DNA of 6,199 nt from an uncultured Clostridia bacterium (lineage in GTDB: Bacteria; Bacillota; Clostridia; Oscillospirales; CAG-272). The stretch's first letter is position 1. Each line of letters starts with the position of its first letter. The translations under genes were made by a program, and so were the position numbers. Below, piece after piece: positions 5,340 through 6,199 of the stretch. The notes beneath the pieces were generated by a model. It searched no databases. It saw only the letters and a list, made by a program, of their open reading frames with translations, and was not told the DNA's origin. The stretch is from positions 1-6,199 of the forward strand of contig CANTEM010000071.1 in NCBI GenBank assembly GCA_947652805.1, given 5' to 3'.

Positions 5340-6199
5340 ATGGGATACCAGAGATTTTGTGCAAAAATTGATTTGAATGCGATTGAGAAAAATGTTGCAG
5401 GCGTGCGCGCCCGTATTCCCGCAGATACCAAAATTATGGCGGTGATCAAAGCGGATGCTTACGGCCATGGCGCGGCAGTTCTCGCGAATTTTTTAGATGA
5501 CAAAGCCGATTGGTTCGGCGTTGCAACTGCGGACGAAGCGGTAGAACTGCGGGTGCACGGGTGCGCAAAACCGATTCTTATTTTGGGATATGTACATCCG
5601 GAGGAGTATCCGACGCTTGTAAAGCAGAATATCACCCTTGCAGTCTTTCGGTACGAGGACGCAAAGCAACTGTCGGATACGGCGCTTCTCCAGGGAAAAA
5701 CGGCGGATATCCATATAAAAATTGATACGGGAATGTGCAGGATCGGTTATCCTGTTACCCAGGAGGCGGCAGAGGAAATCCAGAGGATTTCGCTGCTCCC
5801 TGGTGTGCGGATTACCGGTATATTCAGTCATTTCTATTCTGCTGATGCGAAAGATAAAACCCAGGCTTTTGTACAGCGGGAAAAATTTGATCGTATGCTT
5901 GCAATGCTGGACGCTCTTGATGTGGAAATCCCGATTAAGCATTTAAACAATAGCGCAGGAACGATGGAACTGGATAAATATTATGATATGGTACGTATGG
6001 GTATCATGCTGTACGGAATTTATCCATCCGATGAGATGGATCAGCCTTATCCACTGTATCCCGCAATGTAGCTGATATCCCACATTTCTCACATAAAAAC
6101 GATTGAAGCGGGAGACGGCGTGAGCTACGGACATACTTATGTGGCAGACCACCCCATTCGACTGGCTACTGTGCCTGTTGGCTATGCAGACGGATATCC
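5340..6199 (+). CDS. alr: Alanine racemase, 3' partial, interrupted by an in-frame TAG
   Basis: Fold type III PLP enzyme that interconverts L- and D-alanine for cell-wall synthesis or D-Ala catabolism. The barrel domain shows MAVIKADAYGHG (33-44) with the PLP-linking Lys37, KIDTGMCRIGY (127-137), SHFYSAD (163-169), HLNNSAG (201-207) and VRMGIMLYGIYP (218-229). A TAG at codon 244 (6069-6071) stops the frame just after PAM. The same frame continues with family sequence: ISHIKTIEAGDGVSYGHTY (249-267), containing the second catalytic Tyr263, and VPVGYADGY (278-286) at the window edge. The Lys37-Tyr263 spacing of 226 equals that in Geobacillus alanine racemase (39 and 265), so no base has been lost or gained. 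Without readthrough, the 243-residue product would lack the C-terminal domain and be inactive. The ATG at 5340 follows GGAG (5331-5334) by 5 nt. A GTG at 5316 is possible but adds eight residues not typical of the family. Confidence 0.85.
6069..6071 (+). other. Premature in-frame amber codon in alr
   Basis: TAG replaces the residue after Pro-Ala-Met, a position that commonly holds a polar residue before Leu in alanine racemases. CAG, GAG, AAG and TCG are each one base change away. Coding resumes in frame directly after it. The six complete genes here end in TAA (five) or TGA (pxpC); none uses TAG. Confidence 0.8.

Noticed and set aside
6120..6199. Restart of alr translation at GTG 6120, which has GGAG five bases upstream, as a split two-gene racemase
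   Set aside because: The GTG encodes the Val of the conserved VSYG motif, so a product starting there would lose family sequence between the TAG and this point. The GGAG is explained by the conserved Glu-Ala-Gly-Asp codons.
1..6199. CRISPR arrays, tRNAs, insertion sequences, phage genes or defence systems
   Set aside because: No spaced direct repeats, cloverleaf sequences, transposase motifs or terminal inverted repeats are visible, and the window is almost fully occupied by metabolic genes.

Overview
The window is a single co-directional gene train on the + strand with seven genes and almost no spare DNA. The order is a D-alanine-type aminotransferase (dat), a DUF4392 D-glutamate-cyclase-like protein, pxpB, pxpC, a DUF1445/YcsI-family protein, pxpA, and alanine racemase (alr, running off the right edge). 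The moderate GC content, strong AGGAGG-type ribosome sites, short or overlapping junctions, and low-GC-Gram-positive style proteins suggest a Firmicute, probably an anaerobic clostridial (gut-type) bacterium. This taxonomic reading is an inference; no rRNA or marker gene is present.

Layout: bases 1-78 are a short leader with an imperfect hairpin and a T-run that may be a terminator or attenuator. The genes follow at 79-921, 945-2012, 2036-2758, 2758-3705, 3702-4487, 4542-5312 and 5340-6199 (partial). Junctions are 23 bp, 23 bp, a 1-bp overlap, a 4-bp overlap, 54 bp (containing a small hairpin) and 27 bp, so one polycistronic message is likely. No promoter, transporter, regulator, RNA gene, mobile element or CRISPR array is visible.

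Functionally this looks like a D-glutamate / 5-oxoproline module. Alanine racemase interconverts L- and D-Ala. The D-amino acid aminotransferase interconverts D-Ala + 2-oxoglutarate with pyruvate + D-Glu. The DUF4392 protein, perhaps with the DUF1445 protein, would cyclise D-Glu to 5-oxo-D-proline. PxpABC is the ATP-dependent bacterial 5-oxoprolinase that opens 5-oxoproline to glutamate. DUF1445 and DUF4392 are the two halves of the mitochondrial D-glutamate cyclase DGLUCY of animals; here they are separate genes flanking pxpBC. The proposed pathway is inferred from families and synteny. Its weak point is stereochemistry, because PxpABC is known for the L-isomer.

The most striking sequence anomaly is an in-frame TAG at 6069-6071 in alr. 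Clear alanine-racemase homology continues in the same frame after it, including the second catalytic tyrosine. The gene is therefore a nonsense mutant, a sequencing error, or a readthrough/recoding case.
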